Assembly (NCBI GenBank): GCA_020086605.1
Contig: JACBWW010000047.1
Location: forward strand, 1,270,414 to 1,334,413
Length of the DNA: 64,000 nt
From: Lanius collurio
Taxonomy: Eukaryota; Chordata; Aves; Passeriformes; Laniidae
Reading direction: 5' to 3'
Shown in pieces: positions 34,732 to 47,300 of this stretch (positions are counted from its first letter, which is position 1; each line of letters starts with the position of its first letter). A model generated the notes under the pieces. That model saw only the letters and a list, made by a program, of their open reading frames with translations. It did no database searches and was not told the DNA's origin. Both the position numbers and the translations under genes were made by a program.

Positions 34732-37700
34732 TGTGGATTTGGCTGAAAAAATGTTTCATTTCATAGTGCTGCCTAATGGAGCCTCACAGTAAGCTCCTGA
34801 TGGTTTATGGGACAATGGCATTTCAGCTTAAGAAAAGGAGAGCAAAGATCAACATCAAGACTGGGTTTGACAGACACAATTTCTCTAAACTAATTAGACA
34901 AAGAAGAAATGTGGGAGAATGACAGCTGCTTCTTAAGATAATAGGAAACCTGTCTCTTTAAATGTGCTGGGGTTTTTCAATGCAGTCCAGGCAGGACTAT
35001 AATCAGAGCAGCAGCGGGTCAAATTTAGGTTCAGTACAGTATAATTCCATTGCAGGGACCATCCAAGAATACTTTGGCAAACTCAAATACATTGAAATTG
35101 CCTTGGCTAGTGGCTTGCAAAATGGCTGTGGAAAGTCAAGATAATTAGATCATTGTGGAGAGGAGAGACAGTAAAATAAAGGGTAGAAGTCACAAAAAGA
35201 CAAGCCAATAATAATAAAAAAAAAGGATTAGAGACACGAAGAAAGTTTCAGAATGGAATAATTGAAGGAGAAGTGCACAGCCAACAGATTGGAGTCGTGT
35301 CATTTCCACAGCAGGAAAAGGACATGCACACCAAGAAAAAGAAAGACCAACGCCCCAACAATTTGAGATTAATAAATGAATTTAAAAGTGCCAAGAAAGA
35401 CACAGATGCAAATTACATAGGGTTTCTGAATGGACTTAAGTTAAAAATCATAGAGGAAGCATGGGAGAAGAGAGCAAGTACTTTTGGAAGTAATGCTTGG
35501 AGCTGATCCTTGCCTGTTTTGGCCTGACAGGTAATAAAAAAAACAGTTGTATAAACAGAGGAGCCTTTTGCTGAAGCAGCAGCACCTTACTCAAGTTAGC
35601 AAGTATGAGCCCTGTTCAGCCAGGTGCTTGAACCTGTGCCTAAACAATGCATGGCACAGACCATCAACTCCTACAATTACACACTTAGGAGCCCTGTTCA
35701 GTACCAAATCCCTTGTTATGTGAAACCTGGGATGACTATACATTGTAAAACACCCAAGCCAACAGAATTTTGCCAGCAACTATAATGAGATGAGTTCTGC
35801 AGGCATCTATTTTACAAAAAGTAGATGCTGCACTAAAACTGGTGAGGTGATGACACTTTCCCAGTGCTCCCTATCCCCAGAGCTGTCCATCCTCCTGTGG
35901 GAAAGCAAACCCCGTGCCAGTACTGTACTTGTGCACAGAGAGGGTGCTCTCAGCTCTGCCTTTTACATTCTAGTTCCCCAAGCCTGATTTCTACCTGCCA
36001 TTCACTTTGTGTTTAAATGTCCAACAAAATGTATTTGCATAAGTGTGGGTCTACACAAACACAGTAAGAGATGTTTCTCTCCCACACAAACAGAATTATG
36101 CTTCTACATATTACTTACACATGTATACATAATTTATATGTATACTTACTATAAACACAGAGATGTATATATAACTGTCCTTGTGCAGTTCCATTTCCCA
36201 CAGAGGAAACTTTTATACCTAATGAGTAACACTGTCACCCATGTTGTTGTGATCAATTATGAAAGCAGGAAGGATAAAGAGTTTTTGAGCCCATGGCTCC
36301 AGCCCAGCTCTGCAAAGGTGACGGTGGCAGCTGGGGCTGTGGGAGCAGGCAGTGCTTTCAACACACCCTGTGTGCCCCAGCTCTGAGCAGGGTGTGCTGT
36401 CTGTGGGGCTGTTATCACTTGATATGAAGCACAGCTCCCTGCAGAGGCCTGGCAGCCCCCACTCCCCTCTCACCTGATACCGATGCATTCCCTTCTCCCT
36501 GCTTGCACTGGGTACCTGGTTGGGTTTTTTAAGGCTCCTGGGCCTGATTCTTGGCTGTCTAAACTGACACAGCTGCAGTGGGATGGAGCAGCATCCCTAT
36601 ATCTCAAAGGGAAACTTTGGGTCTTGCAGGTTGGTGTTGCTCACTGGCTGACACAGCTATTGCAGTGGGGGGGTCAGCATGTTCCTCCTCTCCTGGCAAT
36701 TTGCACCATTGTCACATTTATTTACTACTACTAACCTTCACAGGAAAAAAAAAAAGAGGATTTCCAAAGAAACAGCAAGTCAGGACAGACAGGACAGACT
36801 CCCAATAGGGACAGGCAGAGCACACTGCTGTAGGTAGAGACCTCTCATAACTCAGGATATGAGACAGCTGCTCCTTTGCCGAGGTTCACTAACTTTTATT
36901 TCAAACTTGGCATCAAAATTTCCTTCATCTTCCTCTAACTCAGCTGGTTTTTGCCATGGGTGGGAGCAGACTGCAAAACCAGATAGGCTGATGGCCCATC
37001 CAGTTTGGAGATTTCTCTTTTCCTCTGGCCTTATTCTGGTTTTCTGCCCAAAGAGGAGAGCACCAAAGCAAAGAACTTCTCAGAAGAACACAACCTGTGT
37101 TCAGTGGCACAACACAGCTAACATGAACTGTGAAAATCATCACCAAAGAAAGCACTAACCACAGCCACTTTCAGTAAATATCCTCTGGATATAGATGGAA
37201 ACTCACGGGCCACAGACCTGCACTGGGACACAAGTTTGCAAAGGAGCTAAGCCTTTCTGGACAAGCATGTTTTGGACAGCAGCAGAGTAAAGCTCCAACC
37301 TGTTGGGGTGAGGGGTGCAGAGGTTCTGCACAGCTCCATTGTCAGCCACTCCTGCCCAGCCACTACAAAATGATCTCTGCCAAATGGGCACCAAACCCAC
37401 AGCTGCAGTGGCCGTGGCTCAGGCTCTCCTGGGGCTGTTTCATCTCACAGGCTGTGACAGACACAGGAACACGGAAAAATGTTTCTCACTTCCAACCACG
37501 ACGTGGCTATAGCCCTTCCCAAAAGCTTAACATGTTAGCAGGGAGCACAATGAAAATTTCATCAGGCAGCTGTTCCCTGTGGTCCTTGTGGGGACTTGTC
37601 CCAGTCCTGCAGCTTCCCTCTGCTGTGCCAGCAGGCTTGGGGTCCCACGATGAATTGTTTTAATGTGCAACACGGAAAAAATATTACCTGGAAATGCCTG

Positions 37701-37740
37701 GACGTGCAACTCCTGATGCAATGAGCATCAGCCCCACTCT
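34732..37740. other. Non-genic stretch
   Basis: 35150-35520 is A-rich, and a 77-codon lysine-rich frame (35273-35506) lies in it with no known match. GAGCCCTGTTCAG recurs at about 35608 and 35692. 36110-36180 is TA/CA-rich. 36300-36700 and 37200-37660 are GC-richer with overlapping frames. No gene was recognised. Confidence 0.5.
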
Positions 37741-38620
37741 CTTTTCATCCTCATAGATGTGCTTCATTATTAACTTTTCATGTGACAACTGTTTGTGCAT
37801 TAAGAGGGCTTCACAAAACATAAATATTGGAAGTGAGGACTTCTAACAGCTCGTATTAGGGGGTCCAGCCTTTTAAATGATGGTGACTGAGAAAGTGGAA
37901 CACAAGTCAAAGACCATGTTCTGACCATCCTACCCTTGTTTTCTATTCTTCAATTCAACTTTTGCTTTTAGCTATTCGTTTTTATCAGTATTATATAAAA
38001 CTAGGACAGAGTAAATGAAAATTTATAATTTATAAACAATCTGGGGGAAAAAAAAAATCACTGAATTATTTATGGCACTTTTGAAATATGTGTTTGTTAC
38101 TTGTACAAAAATTAGTTGTTAGGTCTTAATCACAGCAGTGCCACAAATACGTTGGAAATTAGGACTTACAAACCTGCTTGTTTGGAAAGAAAAGAAGTCC
38201 TGTAATTCTACCTACAATTGAAAAACCCAAACCAAACTGATTCTGAATGGTCTAGTCAAACAAGTGCCAATTATTGAATAATTCTCTGACCTAAACAGAA
38301 AGTTATTGTATATGGAAAGATTTTTTTTTTCCCAGAGAGTGCTTTATACCAGATGCCCTTTTAAATTGTTTTGAATTCTCTGTAGGCAGTAGATAACTAA
38401 ACCTACAGAATGTAGTAATGGCAAAAAGGAAGCAATCAAGTTGGCCACTTCTAGTTAAGAGTCATGGAAAAGGCATCTGTTCTATATGAATTGCAGACTA
38501 TAGGAACTTTGACAGGTCATAGACCAGACTTAATTTATTAAACTAAGTTTCTAATATAAACAGTAATTCGTTTCAGGCACTGACACTGAAGGTCTGGATT
38601 ATGTGAATAAAATATAGAGA
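37741..38620. other. AT-rich non-genic block
   Basis: Stop-dense in all frames. Includes AAATTTATAATTTATAAACAATC (about 38019-38041), an A-run near 38047 and a T-run near 38321. It may hold regulatory elements, but no strong motif arrangement was seen. Confidence 0.4.
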
Positions 38621-39900
38621 CCTCCACTGGCCTCCTGAGAAAAAGGTAGTTTTGCTGCATAGGAAGAAAATAACCAAGTGTGCCTTAGCAGCAGGCATCA
38701 GTGCTGAGGCCATGCCCTGCATGCACTGAGGAATGGGGTGCAACCCTGCCTGCAACCCTGGCCTAGCACAGGCAGCACTGGCAGGGTGTCCAGCTGGCAT
38801 TCCTGCCTGCCTCCTGTCATCTGGGCACAGAACATCCTTGAGATCAAGGATGGCAGTTGTCAGATGTCTTTGCAAAACTGCAGTTTGAAGTCTTCAGAGA
38901 CAAGTTCATTTGCAAACAAAACAATGACTAATTGGATGAATGTTGGGAAAAAAACATTGAAGTAGGCATGCCTCGATGCTGTGTGCCTGCTGCTTATCCA
39001 GAAAGGCTGTAAGTTACCCCAGACTGCGCCTGGGCAGGGGCTTGTTGGGCACCCACACACCCAGCCACCCCACCCAGGCAGGATATGGGACATGATGGTG
39101 GCTGGTGCCTGCAATGTGCATGCACGTGTGCATACAAAAATAGCTTCTTGGTGGTAGTTCTGCCATTGCAGAACAACAAACATTGTCACCAAGTACCCGA
39201 GCGAAATGAAATACTTAAAGCATGATTTATGGGAGACCCTCACTTTGTTTGCCCAGTCTTCATCCAGGTCTGAGAGTAGCACAGACCAAGGAGTCTCAGG
39301 CCATGATGTCAGCAAATGTTTATCTTCAAACACTTAAGTAATTCAGGTGAATGCAAGAAGACAATTTCACTGCTTAAAATTAGGCAGGTACCTAAACAAT
39401 TTCCTGAATCAAGTTTATATTCATCTCAAGTTTCAAGCAGTGGCTTTGCTGTAGCTTTGACCAAAAGTTTGGTCATTACTCAGAAATCACACACAACTAT
39501 TTCCTCATGTCATCAGCCCTCAGCAAAATCGAGTATGGAAAACCTCAGTTAGGGTTTTTCTGCTGGTAAAAAGGTTATAGATACAAATAATGAGATGAAA
39601 GTGTTTTGTACCAGTGCTGACCAGTCCACTGCTATTGGTGAGAATAACAGACCAAAGTTTCTGGTAGCCAGAGTGTGAAAGCAGCTGCCCAGCCTCCTCT
39701 CCAAAAGCCAAAGGCGAGCTCCCTGTTGCCCCACACTCCAGCAGGAAGCGAGAGGTGGCTTTTGTGTGGCACTTTGCTCAAGCTGAACCTGCTGTGTTGC
39801 CAACCCCAGCTAATTGTTTGATTCCCCATCTCATTTGCCTGAGAACAACTGAGAATGTGAGGCAGCGTAGGGTCTATAAAATCATTAATTGAATTACTAG
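38621..39900. other. Non-genic stretch
   Basis: Overlapping frames on both strands (38573-39333 and 39549-39922) without recognisable domains. No transposon was identified. Confidence 0.5.
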
Positions 39901-40377
39901 TGTGGAATAAGTAGTGCATCAATTTGAATTCACCATCATCCCCCTCCTCTCCTCCCCCATGTTTTAGAGACCAATCCTACTGTTGATATGTGCACAGCTT
40001 CAGAAGGAGGCTCAATAAATAGATGCGCTATTCTAGCTAAACAAATTTATTTTTCCAGCTGTTCTACTGAATTAGTAAATTGTAATGTTGACTTCAGACT
40101 ATCTTCCCCATAAAATATATGCTGGCCTGTATATTTTACTGACACTTCTTTTGTGACACCTCATTAAGGGCTTATCCAATCTGTATCCCATTCTTTTGGA
40201 ATTATGCTTTGACCCAAATGAGCTTTGGACCAGAATGCAATATTGATTCAGTACCTATATTATATTTTATTGTTGAGTCATTAGCAAGATTTTTGTGTGC
40301 TCTCTCCCCTTACATGGTTTTCTAAGAGATTTTAGGGCAGTAATTGCAGGTGCAAGTGGGCTTGGAATTTTGTGCCN
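39901..40377. other. Candidate conserved non-coding element
   Basis: AT-rich unique text with GAATTAGTAAATTGTAATG (about 40069-40087), CCTCATTAAGGGC and TTATTGTTGAGTCATTAGC (about 40266-40284). The sequence ends abruptly at an N, after which base composition changes sharply. Confidence 0.35.
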
Positions 40378-40378
40378 T
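40378..40378. other. Ambiguous base N at a sharp composition boundary
   Basis: The second of two Ns in the window. Sequence to the left is AT-rich and to the right very GC-rich. No duplicated flank longer than a few bases is visible here, unlike at 13936. It could be a contig join or a base miscall at the edge of difficult GC-rich sequence. Confidence 0.9.
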
Positions 40379-40510
40379 CCCCGTGCCCCTCAGCGCTGCC
40401 ACCCGGGACGGGCACAGGGGACAGGCGGCCCCTCGCCCTCCGGGCAGCGGAGCGGGCACGGGCGGCGCGGGAAGGGGCTCGGGGGAGTGGCCGGGAGGGC
40501 ACCCGCAGCA
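40379..40510. other. Micro CpG island with potential G-quadruplex
   Basis: About 130 bp of very GC-rich sequence with roughly 16 CpGs, set between AT-rich blocks. The plus strand at 40469-40499 has five G-runs (GGG, GGGG, GGGGG, GGG, GGG) separated by loops of 2, 3, 7 and 1 bases, which satisfies the usual G-quadruplex pattern. It could be an unmethylated orphan island or an alternative promoter. The N at its left edge leaves the true extent uncertain. Confidence 0.55.
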
Positions 40511-41250
40511 CAGAATGAACCCCAAACAAAACCACCTCCAAACTTAAAAACAAACAAATAAAGAACCAATAACATGCTCTTAATGTCCCGATGCAAGAGG
40601 GATTTAATACGGTTTCCACATCCATTAGGCAAAAGATTTTGCATGTTCCCTCACAAAGAGTGAGCATTCTCAGCGACTTTCCCTTAAATTAAGATGACAG
40701 GTTACTGCTCAAGTGTCGTTAATCTTTTTCTAAAAGCTTAATGTTACTACTTAGTAGTTTACTAATAAATCTGAGAAAATATGTAATGTCTTTTTGGTTT
40801 AGATACAGACGGGTGACTTTTTAGTATTTGAGAAGCTGTAAAACAGGTACTGCCACGGCCCTTGGTGGAGGAAACAGTACTCGCTGTGGTGGCTGTATTC
40901 CTTTCTGCCCTGGGGCCACAGCACATTACACCATTCACATGTTCAAAATCAATTTAATACTCTGTCATATGTACTCCACCAGTAACTGGCTTTCAGCTGT
41001 CTTTCATGCAAGTTGTATTTAAGATGGTTGTTAATTTTCATATACTTTTCATTACTTGATCCTAATTTACATTAATTTAACCTTTTTTTTCACCTGAAAA
41101 TGTTTTGATTATAATCTTTAGGATCTTATCTTTTTAAGCATGCATCAATGCTACTGTGATTCTCCACTTGATTTTGCTGCTGAATTCTCTGTAGTTCGTG
41201 GATTTACTGTTTCTGATGCCGTACAGGTGTATTCCAATCAGCAGCTGGGA
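40511..41250. other. Candidate conserved non-coding cluster
   Basis: AT-rich unique text with GTCGTTAATC (about 40715), TAGTAGTTTACTAATAAATC (about 40752-40771), CAAAATCAATTTAATACTC (about 40944) and TTACATTAATTTAACC (about 41066). AAACAAAC-type simple text lies at 40525-40560. Few usable frames. The regulatory role is inferred. Confidence 0.35.
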
Positions 41251-42220
41251 TGTGACCCTGCCCCTAGGGCGGGACAGGCAGCTGCTGGTGCATCTGCCAT
41301 GCAGTCCCAGTGCCCTGGTGAGGGGCTTGTCCTGACATCCCAGTAGCACTAATCCTCCCTTTACTGGTAGGTCTGTCCTTGCCTGCGTGGACAAGGCATC
41401 CCTAAGAACCAGTGGTCACCAGTAACCTGCAAGCACGGGAGGCCACGTGCACAACATCCCATCAGCAGCACAAGGAGACAGGGAAAGGGCTGCCTGCTGC
41501 CTTCTGCCGTGATGGATCCCAGTCTTTGGGCCAGGGGTGGGAGCAAGATCCTGAGGGAAACTCAACATGCTCCTAGTTTTGAAGCCAGATGACATTTTTG
41601 AAAACCCAGGCTCTCTGAGGTTGGCTTTGGCCATGAGCTCTCCCATCACATTGGACAAACCAGGAGTAACCCATTGAGTAGAGCTGGTGCAAAATCAGTG
41701 GGAGCAAGAGACAAAACACCTGTGATACACCTGAACCAATCCCACCAGGAACACTTGGCCCATAGCACACACATTTCTGAAGGCATGTTTGCCCAGTTAC
41801 TGTCACTTCAGACAGCAACAGTGTTTTTTAGCTCTCTGCACGGGTGGCACAACCCATTCTGCAGAAACGCAGTGACACTTTGGAGAGAGCAGGCAGCTCC
41901 TAAGAGGGAGGGAGCAGAGGAGAAAACCTCCACTTCCATTCTGGTCATCTCCTGCTGTTGCACAGGTAGTGACAGCAGCTGCCCTTTGGAGGGGCTGCAG
42001 CTGTGCAGGGGATAAGGGGAGCAGAAACATAGACAAGGGGCCCTTGCCTGCCTTGCCTGGGGAGGGGACAAGCCCTGAACAGGGGAACAGGAACCTGTGT
42101 CTACCCTGCCCAAGGTCCTGCATGGGCTGGCCCCATGCTGGGACATCCGGGTGCCAACTGTCCAGGAAGCCGGGGGCTGCTTCCCCTTAATGGGGAGTTT
42201 TTACAAGAAAAGCCCCGGCA
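41251..42220. other. GC-moderate non-genic stretch
   Basis: Frames of 106-113 codons overlap on opposite strands (41674-42146). None is recognised. No repeats were found. Confidence 0.5.
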
Positions 42221-42930
42221 GCCCATTTTGTGCTTTCTAGCACCAGATCCCATCTACATTCTTAAGTACTCCTAAAGCTTCCTAATTATTGCTTCCTGGT
42301 CAGTTTTACATCTCCTTATTAATTTAATACATTCTCTTATAAAGCAGAAGCAATTGCAAGCACCCAGCAGCCACCACCAAACCTTCTCATTTAAACCAGA
42401 ACTCATGATTTTATGCCACTGAACTATGCATTCTTTACTGCACAATAGATGGCAGTAGAGAAAAAAGGCTGAGACTAGACAATTTATAATTTGGAATATG
42501 CAGATGATTTTTTTCCCCCCATCAAATCACTGTACAGTATTTGTTGCTTTCTGCTCAACAGAGAGCTTTCCTAGAAAAGGCAGTCTGGGGCGGATGAGGC
42601 TAGATGAAATAAAAGATTCATGCATGAATAATTAACATATTGGAGGCCTCACTTGAACTTGTTGGCTTACCCAGATGAATGAGTTAACAAGTTGGAGATT
42701 ATTATAAAGAGGGACTATTCTGCTCCAGTAGATCAATTCAGCTGAAAATGATGAAGTATCGACGCACATATAAATATATGCTTGGTACTTAAAAATAATC
42801 CTTCCAATAAGTATAGTCATATTGGAGTTCTGCTACGCTGACAGTCGCAGAGACAAGATAAAAAGATTTGGCATGAGTCATTCAGTTTGACTTTTGCACT
42901 GAAATGAGATGCAAGCCTGGGAAGTCGCTC
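42221..42930. other. Candidate conserved non-coding cluster
   Basis: AT-rich unique text with CTTATTAATTTAATAC (about 42315), CATGAATAATTAACATATTGG (about 42623), GAGTTAACAAGTTGG, and a stretch at 42740-42900 that keeps isolated CpGs (GTATCGACGCAC, CTACGC, AGTCGCAG). CpG retention in AT-rich DNA suggests constraint. The role is inferred. Confidence 0.4.
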
Positions 42931-43200
42931 TATGTAGGGCAGCCGCCGCGCAGGCGGGCAGCTCCCACCTCCCCGGTTTCGCAGCGCGGGGGAAGAGTGG
43001 TGGCAAGTGGAGCAAGAGCACCTCCAACTCCAACACAAGGGCTGCTGGATGGACGTGCAGGGCTCGCCCGCTGCTCCCTTCCATGTGCAGGGGCTCGCTC
43101 AGGGGCTGAGGTGGGTGCTCAGCAGGGCACTGCCGGTGGCCACAGGGCTGGCAGAGAGCGATGCCGTGTGACAGCGGCCCCGCACCCTGCAGAAGGTGCC
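42931..43200. other. CpG-richer segment
   Basis: CpG clusters near 42945-42995 (GCCGCCGCGCAGGCGGGC) and 43060-43190. Frames on both strands overlap. It may be a weak CpG island next to the AT-rich element to its left. Confidence 0.4.
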
Positions 43201-43520
43201 CCTTAACTCTAAATATCCATGGTTTGCCAGTCTGTTTAATTTAGCCAATGCTTTCCATTACTGTCTACTTCTTTGAAAGCTAATTGCTGCAAAAAGGAGT
43301 CTTCCTTGTAAATTGACATCAAATTCATGCTAACCATGGGAGGGAGAGAAAATTTAATTACAAACTTTATTCTTATCTCAGCTTTACTAATTTTTAATTG
43401 TGTCTAATAATACTGAAAACCAAACTGGGAAAAAACGTAGGGGATTAAATTCACTGCAAGGAAATTGCTAGATTTCCTATCCAAAAGTATGCCAAAGCTT
43501 TTCTGCCTCTCCATACCTCT
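43201..43520. other. Candidate conserved non-coding element
   Basis: Unique AT-rich text with GTCTGTTTAATTTAGCC, GAAAGCTAATTGCTGC, GAAAATTTAATTACAAAC and CTAATTTTTAATTG. Multiple TAATT cores occur within 200 bp. The role is inferred. Confidence 0.35.
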
Positions 43521-44640
43521 CTATATCTCAGAGGACTAATAGTAAAATAAGGTTGGGAAATAAAACCGTGCCATCACTTTTCCATGCCTCTGTTAAATAA
43601 AACCTTTCTGATGCAGGGAGCTCGTGCCACGCATGTTGCATGTGGAGTGCCTGGACTGTGAAGGGATGGCAGCCACGGGCTGGTGCTGAGCAGGTAGGCG
43701 GACTTGGCAAGGCACACTGAGAGCGCAGCACACCCTGTCCTGGTTGCAGCTCTCATTGCATTAGCTGTTAGAAATTATTTCAGAATCAAATGATTTTGCT
43801 TTCAGCCAAAGCTCCTCTAACACCACTGCAGCCACCTCCCCACCACATGGCGAGTCACAGTGGCTGTAGCCCTCATGCCAGCCCTTGTGCCCAGCAGGAG
43901 CAGCACAAGGTCACTCTGGCACTTAGCACCAGGCAGATGATGGGTCCATCCTGTGTGGGTTTTTTGTTTTTCAGAGTTAAAGGTGTATCATTCCATGACA
44001 CTATCCAGGACTGCTGGAAAAATAAAAATAGATTGGAATTATTTTGGAGATGTTTCTGTATATTATCTCTCAACTGCACAGTGCTGTCAAGCAAAACTTC
44101 TTCTTTCTTCAATCAGTGCACAAACATAAACCAGATATAACAGGGCACGGAATTTGCGTGTGTGCAAAAACGCCTGATTTCTATGTACAACTCAGTTTTT
44201 GACAAACTTAAAGTTACCACTTGCAGCAGCTCAGGACAAAGCAGAGCTTTTCTTCCAGCTCTGACAGTGAACTGGGGCTCACCAGATGCCTGCAGCCAGG
44301 CTTGGGCTGCCAAGGGTTGGCAGACCCACAGTGACATTTGAACGGCACTTTTCCCTACACGGGTCCCCCAGCTGCTCACATGGTCATAAATTGATGCACT
44401 GATTTACATGCACCTCCAGCAAATTGATAGTTCCCCCACTCTGGGCAGCAGCAGCAGCACAGGGATGTGCTGAGGGTGCCTCTCAGCTGTGGATGTGTTT
44501 AGCTGTCCCTGAGGCACGGGAGGGAGGTGATCCTCCCTAACACCCAAGCTCTGTGCTTCAGAGCGTGCTTGCTGATCAAACCATCCTGCTCTGCAGACAG
44601 TCCAGGGATCTGGTAAGAAAACCTTCACCTGCTAGCAATA
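43521..44640. other. Non-genic stretch
   Basis: A 116-codon frame (43790-44140) is matched by a minus-strand frame and is unrecognised. Nothing else was found. Confidence 0.5.
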
Positions 44641-45070
44641 TTTTTCCACTTAGATCTGTTCCTAAAAGCTTATTGCCACATCAAATCCCATTATAGAAAA
44701 TAAGGAAATGTTAAAATTAAGAACTAATGTTCACATGAAAGAATTTTTTTTACTATTTCCTTCAGCAAACCAATGAATGTTTAACAGTTGAAATTGCTTT
44801 GAAACAGCAATAAATTATTTCATGCATACATGCCAAATATTAAAACCAGAAGTTTTCTTAATATGAAGTCACTGGAACCAAGATTCATGTTTGTCTTTGT
44901 TAATTATCTACTTGTTTATTAGCTTAGTTTCACTGAGGAGCTGCTGATATCCCCAAGTTAAGGATTTTGGAGCTGTTCACAGGATGTAATAATACAATTT
45001 TATTGGGTGCTTTTTCAGAAAGCACTTTTAGTTGTTTGCACATAAGCCATAAAACTGCCATTTTGCTCAG
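44641..45070. other. AT-rich block, possible regulatory element
   Basis: Stop-dense, with AAATTAAGAACTAATG, TTTGTTAATTATC and a 7-bp hairpin GTGCTTT/AAAGCAC (45007-45013 and 45019-45025, 5-base loop). The role is inferred. Confidence 0.3.
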
Positions 45071-46090
45071 CCTGAAGCCCCCTTCACGGGTTCCGGCTGG
45101 CCTGTGTCTCCCCAGGGCAGCCACAGTGCCCCAGTGCTGCAGGCATGGGTGCTGAGGGAAGGTGGGATGCTGCCCTGGCACTGCAGCTCAAGCAGATCTC
45201 TCCCTTGAGCTAAAACCAGGCTCAGCCAGGACAAGCCTAACCCGGGCTCATGCTCCCTGCAACCCAAGAGGGGCTGCTTCAAGTCAGGTTCTGAGCAGGC
45301 CAAACCACAGAGACACAAACTTTGCTGTTGATTTAATATTTAAAATTTGAGAAGATCTTTAATTATTCTTTTTAAATCAGCAGATTGTGCATTCTCTACA
45401 CAGCAAACTGCTCCAGGCTGCAAGGATTTCCTTCGGGAGGGAAAATCAGCAGCACAGATTCTGGGAGTATGTTATTATTGGCTAAAGCATTTTTATCATG
45501 ATCAGTAAAGAGTTATTCCCTCAAGCATCACCTCCCAGAGCTGGGGCAGTAGAGTCAAGTTTAGAAAAAGGTTTCCAGTTGTACTGACTGCAAGGAAAAG
45601 CTTCAGGTACATTTGGGGTGAGAAAACAAATTCCCCTAAGTCTCACTGGTTAGCAAGAAGATTTACTCTGAACTTTGTATGTGGCTTTAAACCAAAGACT
45701 CAGCCTTTTTCTGAGCAAAAGCACATTTACTTCAAACTGAAGCCCTCGGAGAAGAACACTCTAGCCTTTCTTAAAGCAATACCAGCATGATGGGTAAGAG
45801 CAGACAGGTCTCAGCTGTGTTTGACACATCCTTAGTCTGTGGAGCAGAGCCAGAGGACAGCCACAATATTGCAGGAGGACACCTCCCCAATTTCCAGTGG
45901 GTGCTGGGGGGCCTCTTTGGACATATCCAACTGCTCCTTGCTGAGCTGCAGTGCCCCAAGGCACTGCTGTAACAAAGACACCAGGAGACAGGCTGGGAAA
46001 TGCATCCTTGCTGCAGGCAGGCACCTCTGACCTCCTGAACAAAAATGTTTTCTATTGACTGTGGATATGTTCCACAGAACTTATTGCAAA
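45071..46090. other. Mixed non-genic stretch
   Basis: GC-richer at 45070-45300, AT-rich at 45320-45500 (TTGATTTAATATTTAAAATTTG), then ordinary. Frames at 45761-46042 overlap on both strands. No gene is supported. Confidence 0.5.
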
Positions 46091-46860
46091 AGAATTATCT
46101 TGTGTTGTCCTCTCTCAAATGCAGCAAATTACCCTTCTAGAAATGTTTGTAACAATTTTTCAGTATAACTTCAGAAAACATCAGATTTTGTTTTTCAAAG
46201 TCTGCAATATTTTGAAACTCACCTTTTTCTATTGCTGCCTAATATCCACAGAAGTTTAACACACTGAGAACAGCACAATTAAAAAAAAGTCCTATAAATA
46301 ATAACAAACACACTAAACACATTTGACCTACTCTGGTGGTTCTCAGAGGTAACATGAGTCCTGCACTGCAGCCCCCTGTGGGGTGCACACTCCTTCAACC
46401 CGTGACAGTAACCAGCTGCAGGTTACCAGCAGACTTAGAGATGTGCTTTTCCAGAAAGACAATCGTTTTTTGGACATGTGTGGCAGATGGGAGTGTTAAC
46501 TCATAGTGCTAGGAGTTAACCTGATTGTATTATAATGTGATAGCTCCACAGCTAATGCCCATCAGCACTGTGGGCCATTTACTTTATCATAAAATAAAAT
46601 TAATTGAGTGAAAATAAATTGCAGAGAGATACGGAAGAATTTGAGACCATATACATGAAATACACGATAGCTTGAGTCTCCTGTGGCACTTATCTTCATT
46701 AGGGAGAAAACAATTATTATTAATTCTCTCTTTAAAAATAAATATCCTGAAACTCGCAACAAGATTTACTGCCCAGACTGCAGATGCTGATACGGCTACA
46801 CAAGCGCTAAAATTTCTTTTCCTTTGAAGAAGGACTTCCAGACTCAGCAAAATGTTACAA
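46091..46860. other. Candidate conserved non-coding element
   Basis: 46490-46830 is unique AT-rich text with AAAATAAAATTAATTGAG, CTTCATTAGGG, CAATTATTATTAATTCTC and occasional retained CpGs (ATACGG, CACGAT, CTCGCAAC, GATACGGC). Open minus-strand frames here (46562-46850) are unrecognised. The role is inferred. Confidence 0.35.
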
Positions 46861-47020
46861 CGAGGCGGCTGCTGGTGCCCACATCCTGGTGAAGCCTGCC
46901 CAGAGCCCTCAGGGTGTGAGGAAGAGGATGTGGGGGGCCCTGGTGGTGCTGTGGGAGCAGCACAGTGTATCCCCCCCAGTCAGGTGAGCAGCAGGAGGCT
47001 GGGCTACAGACACTCAAGTC
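46861..47020. other. Short GC-rich link
   Basis: GC-rich unique sequence between two AT-rich blocks. No feature was recognised. Confidence 0.5.
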
Positions 47021-47300
47021 TGCTAATGGGCTGCAATATTTATAATGGAGAATGTTTATTTGAGGGCATGCCTGCATTTGGCAAGTATAGCAAAATAATG
47101 ACATTGAGGCTTATTGATAATAGTTATAATTCCATGTAATGACCAACTGAGCAAAACGATACAGCCATCTCTCCTTCATCTATTATACTGCTGTCCACAG
47201 AGATTTCTCAGTTAAGGGCTGTTTATTTCTGCAGCAAGACATAGACCAGATATGCAGAATATAAACCTTCCTATTAGGACTCATGGTTTTTTTCCTTCCA
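47021..47300. other. Candidate conserved non-coding element
   Basis: AT-rich unique text with GCAATATTTATAATGG, AAAATAATGACATTGAGG, TTATTGATAATAGTTATAATTC and CAAAACGATAC. No usable frame beyond 95 codons. The role is inferred. Confidence 0.35.

Noticed and set aside
45007..45025. 7-bp hairpin as a terminator or small-RNA precursor
   Set aside because: Too short for a miRNA precursor, and intrinsic terminators do not apply in this genome type.
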